Positions 45,698-56,199 of a DNA stretch of 64,000 nucleotides are shown one piece after another. The translations under genes were made by a program, and so were the position numbers. The notes under the pieces are model-generated. The model was given only the letters and a program-made list of their open reading frames with translations. It searched no databases and was not told the DNA's origin. Within the stretch, counting starts at the first letter, position 1. Each line of letters opens with the position of its first letter. The stretch is from Topomyia yanbarensis (lineage: Eukaryota > Arthropoda > Insecta > Diptera > Culicidae): contig NC_080672.1 in NCBI RefSeq assembly GCF_030247195.1, positions 95,676,113 through 95,740,112 of the forward strand, read 5' to 3'.

Positions 45698-45871
45698 CCC
45701 AAGCAACCAGAAGTTCGGATAATACTTCAAAAGCACACTTTAAAATTCACATAAAGTTCTTAGCGAACTTTCAAGCTGCTTAAGCTTTAATGAAACTTAA
45801 GCTGCTTAAGCCGCTGTTAGAACATAAAACGTAACGTAAAATCACTTAAAACAAACTTTTGGTTGCTTGGG
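45698..45871. mobile_element. Small TIR element (MITE), 174 bp
   Basis: It starts cccaagcaaccagaagtt and ends aacttttggttgcttggg, an imperfect inverted repeat, with aagctgcttaag-type words in the middle. A target duplication could not be defined. Confidence 0.65.
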
Positions 45872-45895
45872 AATATAACATTTTGTTATTACCCA

Positions 45896-46774
45896 ACCCA
45901 AGTAACCATAAGCATTAAGCCATTGCACTATATTGGCTATACATTTGCGCTAATGTTGCATTCAAACTCCATTACAGCATTAACAACGCAATAAAGCTCT
46001 ATATTAGCATCAATAATGCATAACTGCACAGCCGACATATAGCATTATCGCTTGCTCTATATGCGTATATAAAGCTGATATAACGCGTACATGCTTCAAG
46101 GATCTTTCAAGCATGTAAGCTTTACAAATGCATTTAATTCCATTATAGAGCAAATATAAAGCTGATATAATGCTATTAGAATGCTGTGGGTTTATTTGTT
46201 ATGCAACTCTTCTTGAAGATTATATTCGGCATATTTCATTTCAATCGAACCTATGTAATATAGTCCAGGAAGCAAACGCAGCGCACTTACCGTGAAGGAC
46301 GGGGCAAGGTACCTCAGTTTGAGACTTACTAGAGGTAATTTTCGTAAACATTAATATCATGTGAGAACGAAAACCCATTAAGGATATTCATTACAATGCA
46401 TTAGAACAGAGTCAATTACGGTTTTAAACAGAACATTCTATTTTAAATATTTTTTTTGCTCATCATACCGAGAGGAAACATAAGAAATGGTTTTAAAACC
46501 ATGGCGGACAATGACAGCCAACTGAATCTTTTAATTGCATTAGTAGTGCCAATATAAGGCTTTTAAACTTGATATTTGTACGCTGGTACTATATAATAGC
46601 ATTAGTACTGCCGAAACGAGCTGTCAATCTCTGCACAGTAATAGCACTATATTTCGCATTTTCTGGCATAATACCAACATTATATAAGTATTTAGGGCTT
46701 CACGGTTTTTTAGGACAGAACAGGATCTAAAGCAGATATTAGGCTACGTTATAATGCTTATTGATTACTTGGGT
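45896..46774. mobile_element. TIR element of about 0.88 kb
   Basis: The ends acccaagtaaccataagcat and atgcttattgattacttggg are inverted repeats. The interior is rich in tagcatta and aaagctgatata words. No coding sequence. The ends resemble those of the 174-bp MITE just before it. Confidence 0.6.
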
Positions 46775-46832
46775 ACTGTCGTCATGTTTTTAGAGGCTGA
46801 GTTCGACAGAATTGCCAGCGGTTATTCCTCTA

Positions 46833-46996
46833 CCCAGTCAAACTTGTACGGAACCGGTTCGGACTTCCTGTATGAGTTCCAGCTCAAATTCATGAACCGA
46901 TAGAGTAGGAATCGGTTGTTTTGTTTGAACAAGATTCCATACTGAATCCATTCAGGATTTCGAACCGGTTCCGGAATGGATTTTACGGATAGTTGG
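46833..46996. mobile_element. MITE of the gaaccggttcgga family
   Basis: It starts acccagtcaaacttgtacgg and ends with the reverse motif, with central gtaggaatcggttg. Same family as 24555-24904, 47952-48022 (fragment) and 50786-50922. Confidence 0.65.
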
Positions 46997-48050
46997 GATA
47001 AGTTGGTTTGGCGGCGCTAGTGTTTATCGTATTCAAATTCAAATTTTAATTCATTTTTTAATTCAAATGTTTACACACGTTTTTTTAATATTTTTGTTCG
47101 ATCATGGATGTATGATCTCTGTGGAGATGGTTTCGATAAAGCATGAGTGTTCAAAAGAGTTTGAACTAAAATTTATTTATTTGCTCAACTTCAGGAGGGA
47201 GGCCTAGTACGGGGAATCGGTCGAAAACTTCTATGCCCCCTTAACATTTGTTGTGTTATACATTTCAAAGAAGACACCGGACAAAGATTGACTATAAAAC
47301 ATTTAATTATTTAATCATGTTTAAGAGCCCAGCAAAATAATAGAAGTCAGAATGGTTTAATGGATGGTATAGCCGGATTAATTTTATTTCACAAGCTAAT
47401 TTTCTTTCTTATTTTACACAAAAACAATGAAAAAAGTTGTTCAGTACGTATCTTTAACGTCTGAAAACGACGTATGAACTAAAACCATAAATCAAACGCC
47501 AGATCACTCTAGAAATGTATAACAAATTTGCATCAAATTCGTGAAGATGCATTGAATTCCCGATTTTACGCGATACGAATGAAATGTTTTGATTTTTAGC
47601 AGTGTAAGCGGGGCCCATATTATTGGCTCGAATCAAAACTCGTCGAAATGTCAATTGACGATAGGTTCATCCGGAGTGTTCATTTGTGTTTACATTTTAC
47701 TAGCGTTGCCAATTTTATTTTGTGTCCAGCACCCAATGTGGCTACGCCACATCGCTTTTGCGCGTGCTGGGATAGCCCCTATGTTTGAGTAAGCCGGGCA
47801 AACGAGTGGGTCACAGGTTCGCTTGCTTCCGACGGCGGGTCGATGGCCAACTCGCCCGGCGGATCCTCAGCGGCTTTGCGCCGCTTCGGTTCCTAGGCCT
47901 CGGTTATGCGGCTAAGCCGCATCGAAATGGTACCCCTTGAACATTCTAACTTGAATCGGTTGTCATAGGAGCCGGAATACGAATTAGAACCAGCCAGCAT
48001 TCCGGCTGAACTTAACTGGGAAGTTTAGTAAAATTTAATCTGGAAATAAA
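46997..48050. other. Intergenic region with inverted repeats and a GC-rich hairpin patch
   Basis: The sequence ggctcgaatcaaaactcgtc at about 47628 is matched in reverse near 48128-48155. Between them, 47730-47945 is GC-rich, with hairpins such as GTGGC-TAC-GCCAC and ATGCGGC-TAA-GCCGCAT. 47952-48022 is a MITE fragment. No gene is supported. Confidence 0.5.
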
Positions 48051-48637
48051 ATTTTTTTGGCAACGCTCCAGCACTCCGTTGATTTCACCACCTGGGCGCC
48101 AGGTTGACGATATGAAATGAACTTTGTTTACTTTCGACAAGTTTTGATTCGAGCCAACAACATCCAGCCGTGTAAGCGCCGCGATTGAAATATTTCCTAA
48201 CCTTTTTGTATGCGATGCAGCTATGCCATTATGAAACAGTATTCTGTGTTGGTGTCCTATCCCTTGTATTGATTTTTTGACAGTTGCTTCCATCGTCATT
48301 CGTTGAACATCTTCGCTGATTGCTAATTCTTTTGGTTTTTTCATCTGTCGCTCTCAGTCAGTACTGGTTCTGATTAGTGAAAATCTTTGAAGAAGCTGTT
48401 TTTCATCAATATTTTGGCTGCCTGCAGGTTGTTCATATATTCTTCACCTTCTCATTCGTGACCATTTCTGATAATGTTAAAATTTTACTATAAAATCTTT
48501 ACGTTACCCGTCATTTTCACAATTATGTAACTAGCGAGACGGCAATCATTCCTCGATGTTCTCTAGATTATCGTGTTTTTGTTTACTAAAAATAATCTCG
48601 GAACCCTTTCGCAGATAACTGCCACTGGGAACACAAC

Positions 48638-48961
48638 ATGGGCGGCCACGATCATCACCACGGACCTCCTTACAAAGTACCGGACGCTTCCATCTACAAG
48701 GTGTCGGACGCTCCGGAACTGGTCCAGGTGGAGAAGGCACTAGCGCGCCGTGGTCTGAAGGATCCTTGGCTAAGGAATGAAGTTTGGCGTTACAATGTCA
48801 AAGAATGGTCAACCCATCGGGTTCGGCTGGTGCGGTTTCTATTTAAGGGATTTCCGGTTGGATTCGCCGCTTTCGTAGCCACTATTGGATTGGAGTACGC
48901 CCTCGGTGTCGATTATCACGCACATGGTGGACACGGTGATGACAAACATGGCGGTCACTAA
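48638..48961 (+). CDS. ND-B12: NADH dehydrogenase (complex I) B12 subunit, NDUFB3 homologue
   Basis: A 107-residue protein and accessory subunit of the membrane arm of mitochondrial complex I, at the inner membrane. It has a His-rich N-terminus (GGHDHHHGPP), the conserved block LKDPWLRNEVWRYN and a single membrane segment around residues 66-90 (FLFKGFPVGFAAFVATIGLE). The C-terminus is His/Gly-rich. The length is normal for the family. The ATG at 48638 is the first in frame after an acceptor-like ccctttcgcag (ending 48615), so a 5' untranslated intron is possible. AATAAA is at 49008-49013. The gene converges with Rae1, whose stop is 107 bp away. Confidence 0.93.
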   Translation: MGGHDHHHGPPYKVPDASIYKVSDAPELVQVEKALARRGLKDPWLRNEVWRYNVKEWSTHRVRLVRFLFKGFPVGFAAFVATIGLEYALGVDYHAHGGHGDDKHGGH

Positions 48962-49007
48962 AGTCTAGAAGAAACGGTAGGGATATTATTTCTTTCATTT
49001 GAACTTG

Positions 49008-49059
49008 AATAAAACAAACTGGTTTGAACGTTGTAAATCTATAATGTTCTGGATTTATT
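49008..49059. promoter_or_regulatory. Facing polyadenylation signals of ND-B12 and Rae1
   Basis: AATAAA on plus at 49008-49013 (ND-B12) and on minus at 49054-49059 (Rae1, only 10 bp past its stop). Cleavage 10-30 bp after each signal would make the two 3' ends meet or overlap by a few bases. Confidence 0.75.
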
Positions 49060-49068
49060 GATGTCGAT

Positions 49069-50207
49069 TTAGCTGGTGGCTCGTGGCTTTAGTTCCTCGT
49101 AACAGGAACGCAAGAAAATATGTGTTTTCTTCTGAGGGTTGTTATACTCGTGTCCCTTGGACCAATCGTATCCCACTGTGTAAGCAAAAATCTGGCCGTT
49201 TGCGTTAAAGCAACATTTGGTAATTGACTGGTCCATCATTTCCGATGACTTGAGTTTTGTTCGTGCATCCTTATCCCAGAAGCTGAATGTTCCATCCGAG
49301 CCAACGGTGGCCAGAGTACCGTGCATTGGATGGAATGCGATATCATTGACTGCATAAATGTCCTGATAGCCATTGGAACCGTTCGAGCGGTGACATTTGA
49401 AAGTAAAATTATCTTTCGGGTTAATCGGATTTACATACTGAATTGCAACACGTCCTTCGATCGATCCTAACGCGTAACCTGTCGGAGCCTTTTTCTTGTC
49501 ACGAAAGATCGAAACAGTTCGGTGTTGGTATTTCAGGGGACTCTCCTGTTGCTTGTACTGGGTAGGTTTGTTTTCCAATGAATAGATGAGAACGTGTCGT
49601 CCGGCAGTACCAACCACTGCCATTGGATAGTCTACGTCGGCGCAGTAGCATCGTTCCGGAAGCTGAATTGACATCATTGGTTGTGGTGTCCGAGTGTCCC
49701 AGAATTTAAGCATTTTGTCCCACGAACCGGTCATCAAGCATGTATAGTTAGTTCCCTTCACCCAGTGGCAAGTCTTGATCGGAGCATCATGTTGGGCTAC
49801 TTGTACCACCTGGTCCGATGCTAGATCCCAACATTTAACCTAAAATAATGAATTGCGATGAAAATGTTAACGAAACATCAAACCAATTCACTTACCTGTT
49901 TATCAGCGGACGCTACGAACACTTTACTGCCATCGTCCGCCCAGCAAACATCCAATACAGGACCACCCATAGTTTTGATGGATTTTCCCACGGTTTTACC
50001 GCTTTGTTCCACTTCCCAGCAGCGCACGCTACAATCCCAACTACCGGCAATCAGGAAGTTTTGCTGCAGCGTAGCCGGACTGAACTCCATCGCGGACACC
50101 GTATCCTCCGGCGGTGATGTAACCTCAAAATCCTTCATTGGGTTTGATGGTGCCGTTGCGGTTGGTCCGAAAGCGGACGTGGTGCCGAGCGTCGTTGCAC
50201 CAAACAT
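49069..50207 (-). CDS. Rae1: Rae1, mRNA export / nuclear pore WD40 protein
   Basis: Coding exons 49896-50207 and 49069-49839, joined by a 56-bp GT-AG intron, give 360 residues. Start MFGATTLG; the insect family begins MFGAT. Blocks typical of Rae1 are [20 protein letters not shown], the junction [63 protein letters not shown] and [20 protein letters not shown]. These form a seven-bladed WD40 propeller that binds the GLEBS motif of Nup98 at the nuclear pore and also acts in spindle checkpoint and assembly. A 5' untranslated intron (50221-50306: donor GTAAGT, acceptor CTTCAG) precedes the start codon. No defect is seen. Confidence 0.95.
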
Positions 50208-50220
50208 AGCTTTTGTTTTC

Positions 50221-50306
50221 CTGAAGATTATTCGCGAATGACGGCATTCATCAACCGATAATAGTATTAATAATTTGGTGATTTGCTGTACTTGCAATAT
50301 ACTTAC
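50221..50306 (-). other. Rae1: 5' untranslated intron of Rae1
   Basis: The minus-strand donor GTAAGTATA follows CATTGATTG at 50307, and acceptor AATCTTCAG precedes GAAAACAAAAGCTATG. The first exon should lie above 50307, reaching perhaps 50440. Confidence 0.6.
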
Positions 50307-50785
50307 CAATCAATGTGAATAGAGAGGAAAACAATTTGAAATATTTAATAAAAAGCAGAGACAAAACTTTTTGCGCAGTCAAGCTTAGAACACAAACAGA
50401 AAGTTTTGAGATTATCGAAAGAAGAGAACAGAGAAACGAACGCGACGCGATGCGCACAGCTGTCGATGAAATGTCAAAAAATATCGGATGGAGGATAGGA
50501 ACGTGAAATGAAATATTTCATAATAGAATATCTCGCATATTTTTTCGAAAAGGGCTTGTAAATCCGCATAAATGAGAACCATAGATGGATAAATTGCATT
50601 ATTGTTTTTCCACAATTTGTCATATTGTGATTCGACAATAAACACACCGTACCGTAAATTGTTTCCGTCATTCAGTCGGGTAACAATTTAAGGAATATGG
50701 CCTTAGGTTATGTTACAATACAAAAAGCGAGGATTTTTCCGAATATTTTTTTCCTGGGCCATTCCTGTATATTACCACAAATACC

Positions 50786-50922
50786 CAGTTAAACTCATTC
50801 CGGAACCGGTTCGGATTTCATAATGGATTCCGACTCAGAATCGGTTGTTGCATTTGAGTTGGAATCCATACTGACTCCATTCAGGATTCCGATTCAAATT
50901 CCGAATGGTTTGACCGGGTAGT
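50786..50922. mobile_element. MITE of the gaaccggttcgga family
   Basis: It starts cccagttaaactcattccgg and ends tggtttgaccgggt. Another copy of the family at 24555-24904, upstream of Rae1. Confidence 0.65.
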
Positions 50923-52785
50923 CGCTTGGTTCCGTTGTTTCTAATATTTCTTGTATGGTTCAAATATAGTTTTGTAGCGAAGTACTATACTAATAAAAAC
51001 CTAAGTTATGTTTTTGAAGAACAATACCGGAAATTGTTTGTTTGTTTTTTATTATTATACTGACAATTCCAACCCTAGTTTACTATAATACAACAATAAC
51101 ACTTATAATTCGGTGTTAAAATCTCGACAAACATATGATTACGGCCTAAAAGCCAACTGTCAAAATCCACTTTGAATGGAAATCGATCAACAAATTCGAA
51201 CTACAAATGTTCTTCAATATGGATTTCAGAAATCTCCTCTTTGGTCATATTATGGTCTTCAATGAAATGTTCCTCAATCGTTTGATTTTCGACATCCATT
51301 GGTTTGAACATAATTTGACCAAAAAGAGCAGGCGACCTACCGTTACGAAATTTTTCACTTTTTGATTATTCTAACTCGATAAACAAATAGCTGTCAAGAA
51401 AGAAAATCGAGGGGTGTCCAAAATAAGTCGGTATCAATTTTTTAAGATATATTGTGGACACCATTTATTTAAGATTTTTTAGGTAAAACATTACGAAGAT
51501 ACCTTTTCAAACACGTAACATGCATAATATCAAATCAGACAAAGTAATTAAATCGATAAAAAATATTATAATTGCACATTTCAATCCAATTTGAAAATGT
51601 ATCATTTCCACCGGTTCCTCTTGGCTATCGTTGAAACATGAAACGTTTTCGGTGATATTTTTGAAAACTGTGGATTCTGTTTAATTTTAAACAATTAGTG
51701 ATGAACTAATGATATTGAAACTTACCAGACAACCCAAGGAATGTAATTGGGTCGTTAAATGAGAAAAAAAACTCTATATATCGATAAAGCTGATTTTCGT
51801 GATTGCAACAATGTATTTTTCCAACTCAGGAAAGGTGGAAATAAAATTTAAATTTAAAATAAAGAAATATGTTGACAGTCTGGATTTGACACTATCAGAA
51901 GGATTTGACATTTCGAATTTCACGACAACTGATGCCCTGTCAGAAAAAATGAACACATGTTTTCCCGGTTTTCCCGCAGGGTTATTTTTATTTGACATAA
52001 ACACCATACAATGAATATAGTTTTTTTCATTTTGGGTGTTGTCTTGATAGGCCAGATGTAAACAACCGCAGTTTTCCTATGTATGGGTGCCAAGCTTATA
52101 TAAGATTTATATTAAAAAGCAAAAAAATCGTTTTTATGTATTATAACGATTTTTTTTTAAATGATAAAATTTATCGAATGGAATGGAAAACTGTATATAG
52201 CTTAATGACCCAATTGCTGCACCAAACCAAACAAATACAGAGAAACTTGGCAGTGTAGGAGGCAAATACAGTAACAGGGTCCAAAATATGTAGGGGTCCA
52301 ATTTAGGTTGGTTACCCTATATCGTTATAATTATAATTGCGTGGAGACCCTGTCAAAAAAATGCGGACCAACATGGTCAGGTGATTTAAAAAGTTTGACG
52401 TTTGACTCAACTCGCCTGTGTCCCTAGGAACAAATGCAATTTGCGAATGCGATTTAAAGGCAATTTCAATACTTAGACAAATTTTCTGGCGGCTGAAATG
52501 AACTTGGTTGTTTTTTGTGTTTTTCAAACATGGCGGTTCATGTTTGGCTTAAGTTTAAAATTGTTTTTTTAAACAATTGGCGCGTTCCCGCTTGTATTTT
52601 GTATGTTTAGTGCACTTAATTTAGCCAACGAATGTGGAAAATTGTGGAATCGTGTGTAAGTATAGTGGAACAAAATCTCTGAGTCTAAACGAAAGTCAGA
52701 TTGTGGTAAGTTTTGGTGTGCAATACGAATTTCACCATCGATTCTTCCCATAGTCTGGTGGTGATTACCTAGTGTGCACACGGTA
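50923..52785. other. AT-rich intergenic sequence
   Basis: No supported gene. At 51200-51350 the minus strand reads FGQIMFKPMDVENQTIEEHF, continuing to a stop, about 48 codons after an acceptor-like ACGGTAG. It may be an orphan exon, but no partner was found. Confidence 0.35.
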
Positions 52786-53745
52786 AAAAAACTTTACACA
52801 TTTTATGTATTCAAATTGCCCATTTTCGGAAGTTATTCCAGCTGTCAAAAAAATGGGTATTTTTTTTGTTTCTAACAATGAGTACTTTTTATCCATTTCA
52901 CAACTACTCGATGAGGTAATGTCAATGGGTATATTGATCTTGATAATGGGTGAAAAATCCTTAAGCATTATTTCAAGCGAGTTAACCTGCAAACTAAAGA
53001 TCGTAGTGAAACCTGCAAATTATCGCCCTGCATCGGAGTCCGTGGCGGAAACGGAACATTTCAGCAATGCTCCGAAAACAACGTGTGTTTAGACTACTGA
53101 GGATGTTGAAAATATGCGCCAGTTCGGCATTTTTAGAGCAGCCAAAAGATCCAGCCATCAAAAATATATCCAGTTGGCGGTTTTATTTTGTTAAGTAGTT
53201 TTAGAATAGGATTTCTATCTAGATTCCTATACTTTTATAAGGAAACAATAATGTGAAATGAATGTTATTTTATGTTTTTTTTTTTTAAATTCAGAAATAA
53301 TTCTATTGACAGTATTTTTCATTCTGGCGCGAATTTCATGAATGGGTATTTTTTACGCATTTTGTTGTAACAGTTCTGCGAAAAATAATGGGTGAAACAT
53401 ACCCAGGTTGACGTACAAGGTCTGTACTCATATATGGGTACAAACGCTTTACCCATTTAATGGGTTATTCCACTTTTATTGAAAATGGGTATTGCGCACT
53501 TCCCACCAACCTGGACTCCGCACTTTTAAAGTGCGAGTGATCTCAAAATTGCGAGCTGTCAAAAAACATGTATTTCAAGTGATAGAGATGGTACTTTCAT
53601 AGACAGACCAGTGGAACTAACCGGTCTATGAGAAGAATTTAATGGAAGAATGGTAAGTGCGCAGTGCGGTTAGAATCCAATTTTTAGTGCCACAAACAAT
53701 AGTTTGCTACGCATTAATGGGTACTTGATTTTATCAGTGTGTAAC
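52786..53745. mobile_element. TIR element of about 0.96 kb
   Basis: The left end cacacggtaaaaaaac and, in reverse, the right end cacactgataaaatcaag share most positions over about 26 bp. Inside, aatgggta recurs many times. The 95-codon frame at 52805-53092 shows no known domain. Confidence 0.5.
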
Positions 53746-54452
53746 AGTAAGTACAATTGGCGATTCTACGTTGAAACTGCTCACAGATAGCGCTGGAAGC
53801 TCAGTGTTGCTGATTTGATTCTGTTCTGTCATAGTGCATATATTTTCTGTAAACATTGGTAAAAAATAACTTTTAAACACCAAATCGCCGATCAATTTGT
53901 TGATAATTGTTTATGAAAGTGAAGGAAAACCATCATTTTATAAGATGATGAGTAAACATCTTGCGAAAAGGGTGTAAAACATGGTGGTTTCTAATATTAT
54001 TCGCAGGGCTATATGTGTGCTGTTCCGAAATGTAATTTGTTGAGCACCGTAGCCGCCGCAACATCATTTCCCGTTCCTTCTAAGTTAAGCTAAACCTTCA
54101 TGAGATGGTGTAAATTCACGAAACTCTCCAGATCACGCGAGGAAAGAATATATCCGGCTAATAGGAAAGTGTCAGCTTTGTAGCATACACAGCCAATCCT
54201 TCTCTCTGATAGTCTTCACAGAATCTCCTACATAGTCCAAAATATGAAGAAGTTTGACCAACGTTGGTTTGACAATGGTACTGGTTGGGTCTCGGTTTCG
54301 AGTTGGAACATTATTTATGGAACGATTTTTGATAACCACAATAATATCTCGATTACATTTCGCAGAAATGTATGAGGCAAATAGTTGCAAATGGCTGTAA
54401 TTTCAGAATAATTGCAAATAAAACTAATAGCGTTTTCGTTTTTTCTTGGTAC
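53746..54452. other. Intergenic sequence
   Basis: Nothing recognisable. Short open frames only. Confidence 0.35.
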
Positions 54453-54454
54453 TA

Positions 54455-55805
54455 GGGGAATTGTGGGAAAAACCGACACTGTGGGTAAAACCGACACCCC
54501 ACAACTTTTCCTAGAAATCAAATTTTTATTCATTTCATAATGATACAATATTATTAGTACGTTTATTTAGAGCATTTGAAGAAAAATTGGATTTACGTTA
54601 GTGCGCCGAATGTCATAAAATTAACAAAACATTCGACAGCAGCGTTCATACTCGTCTGGATGTAAAATTTCGTTGGTAGATTTTAAGGTTTTAACCGAAC
54701 GAAAGCTTTTCAAATCACCCCATTTTTCAGTACCTATTATTATCGGCCTGTCCTATGATCAACTAGGTGCATTGAAGACGAATTTGAAAAATTCAATATT
54801 TTTAATTGCTTTCATAAAAAAATGTGCGCTGTTGGGGTAAAACCGACACCCTATGGTTAGGGTAAAACCGACACCCTGTTAAGATGGTTGTGTATAGTTG
54901 CGATTCATTTCAAAATACTGGGGATCTTTGTGACACTTCAATTAGCCTATTAGAACACTATAGTATTAGCAGAAATACACAGAAATACTTTTATTGTGTT
55001 TATTTCTTGTAAGTCTCTTTAAAAATCAAAAATTGGAATTTTTGCTTATCTGATTCTAACGAAGCTTTTGCTATTTCTGCAAAAAGGTCATCAAACCGAA
55101 TTTCTAGTGTTCTCTTGGTTTGTCATAGACGAATTTTATCACAATGAGACAATGATATTATGTATACTCCAATAGATCGTTGATGATCAGAGTCCGAAAA
55201 ATCAAATCTGAAAAAGATAGTTTTACTAAGAAGTGTGTGTGTCACTTATAAGTGAATGAATCCAATTAGCAGAACGTAGAACGCTTGAAAATCTTCTCTT
55301 ATGAAATAAAATGACACTGGAGGTTGCAATGACGTGCGCAAGGATTATTTGGAAATACTCATATCAATAAATAATCCTATAGCATAAAATACTCTTATTT
55401 ATAGTACTACGCTTTCGAACTTTCTTCCCCTCACTACATGATGAAGCAATAAAAAGCACATATTTGCATCATATATACTCACACTTTATTAATCACGCAT
55501 ATATCTCATTTTTAATAAAGATAAAGATTTTAATAAAGTGGAGAGAAAATAAATTAAAGGGGGTGTCGATCTTACCCCTATGGGGTGTCGGTTTTACCCG
55601 CAGTGCTTACAAAAAGTCACTTTGTTTTCCAAGTTTTACAACCAATATTTTTTAATGAAATTAATTTTTTGAAGCGCTGAAAAAATTAAGTCTTGTTAAG
55701 AATTTTCTGAAGAAGAATTTTGCATAAAAATTATAATTTTATTGGTTTTGTGGCAACTTAGAAAAAGTGTTAAGCTTAAGGTGTCGGTTTTAACCATAAT
55801 TCCCC
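54455..55805. mobile_element. Non-coding TIR element flanked by TA (Tc1/mariner-like)
   Basis: The ends GGGGAATTGTGGGAAAAACC and its imperfect reverse complement (ggttttaaccataattcccc) are flanked by TA on both sides. The phrase aaaaccgacaccc recurs inside near both ends (54485, 54840, 54865, 55565-55600). There is no transposase, so it is a MITE-type or deleted element. Confidence 0.65.
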
Positions 55806-56199
55806 TACACCTGTGTAGTGCAATGAAAGAGATAGACTAATTACACCCAAGTTTGAATGAGTGTAGCACCGACTGCACCGGTGTAGTGCACTATCAAAAA
55901 CGAAAATGCCATAAATTTCTTACTCGTTTCATTCATATTTTGGCAGTGGGAAGCTTTTTCCAAGAAGAAAATGAAGTTTTGGTTGTAAACTACGACTCAC
56001 TTGCGGGTGAAAAAAAGCAAACTGTATCACTTGGCCAGTTCATGAGCTGAATCATAGGTGTGGCGTGACCATTTTTGGGTTTGCCGCAAATTCCTAATAG
56101 ATAATATGACACTATTGACCAAAATACAAAAATTGTAACTAGGTACAGAAAAACCGGGAATCGTGAGAATCCGCTGGAAAAAAAATAGAGAGGGGAAGT

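Noticed and set aside
48012..48344. 110-codon minus-strand frame upstream of ND-B12
   Set aside because: It overlaps a MITE fragment and an inverted repeat arm and has no recognisable domain.
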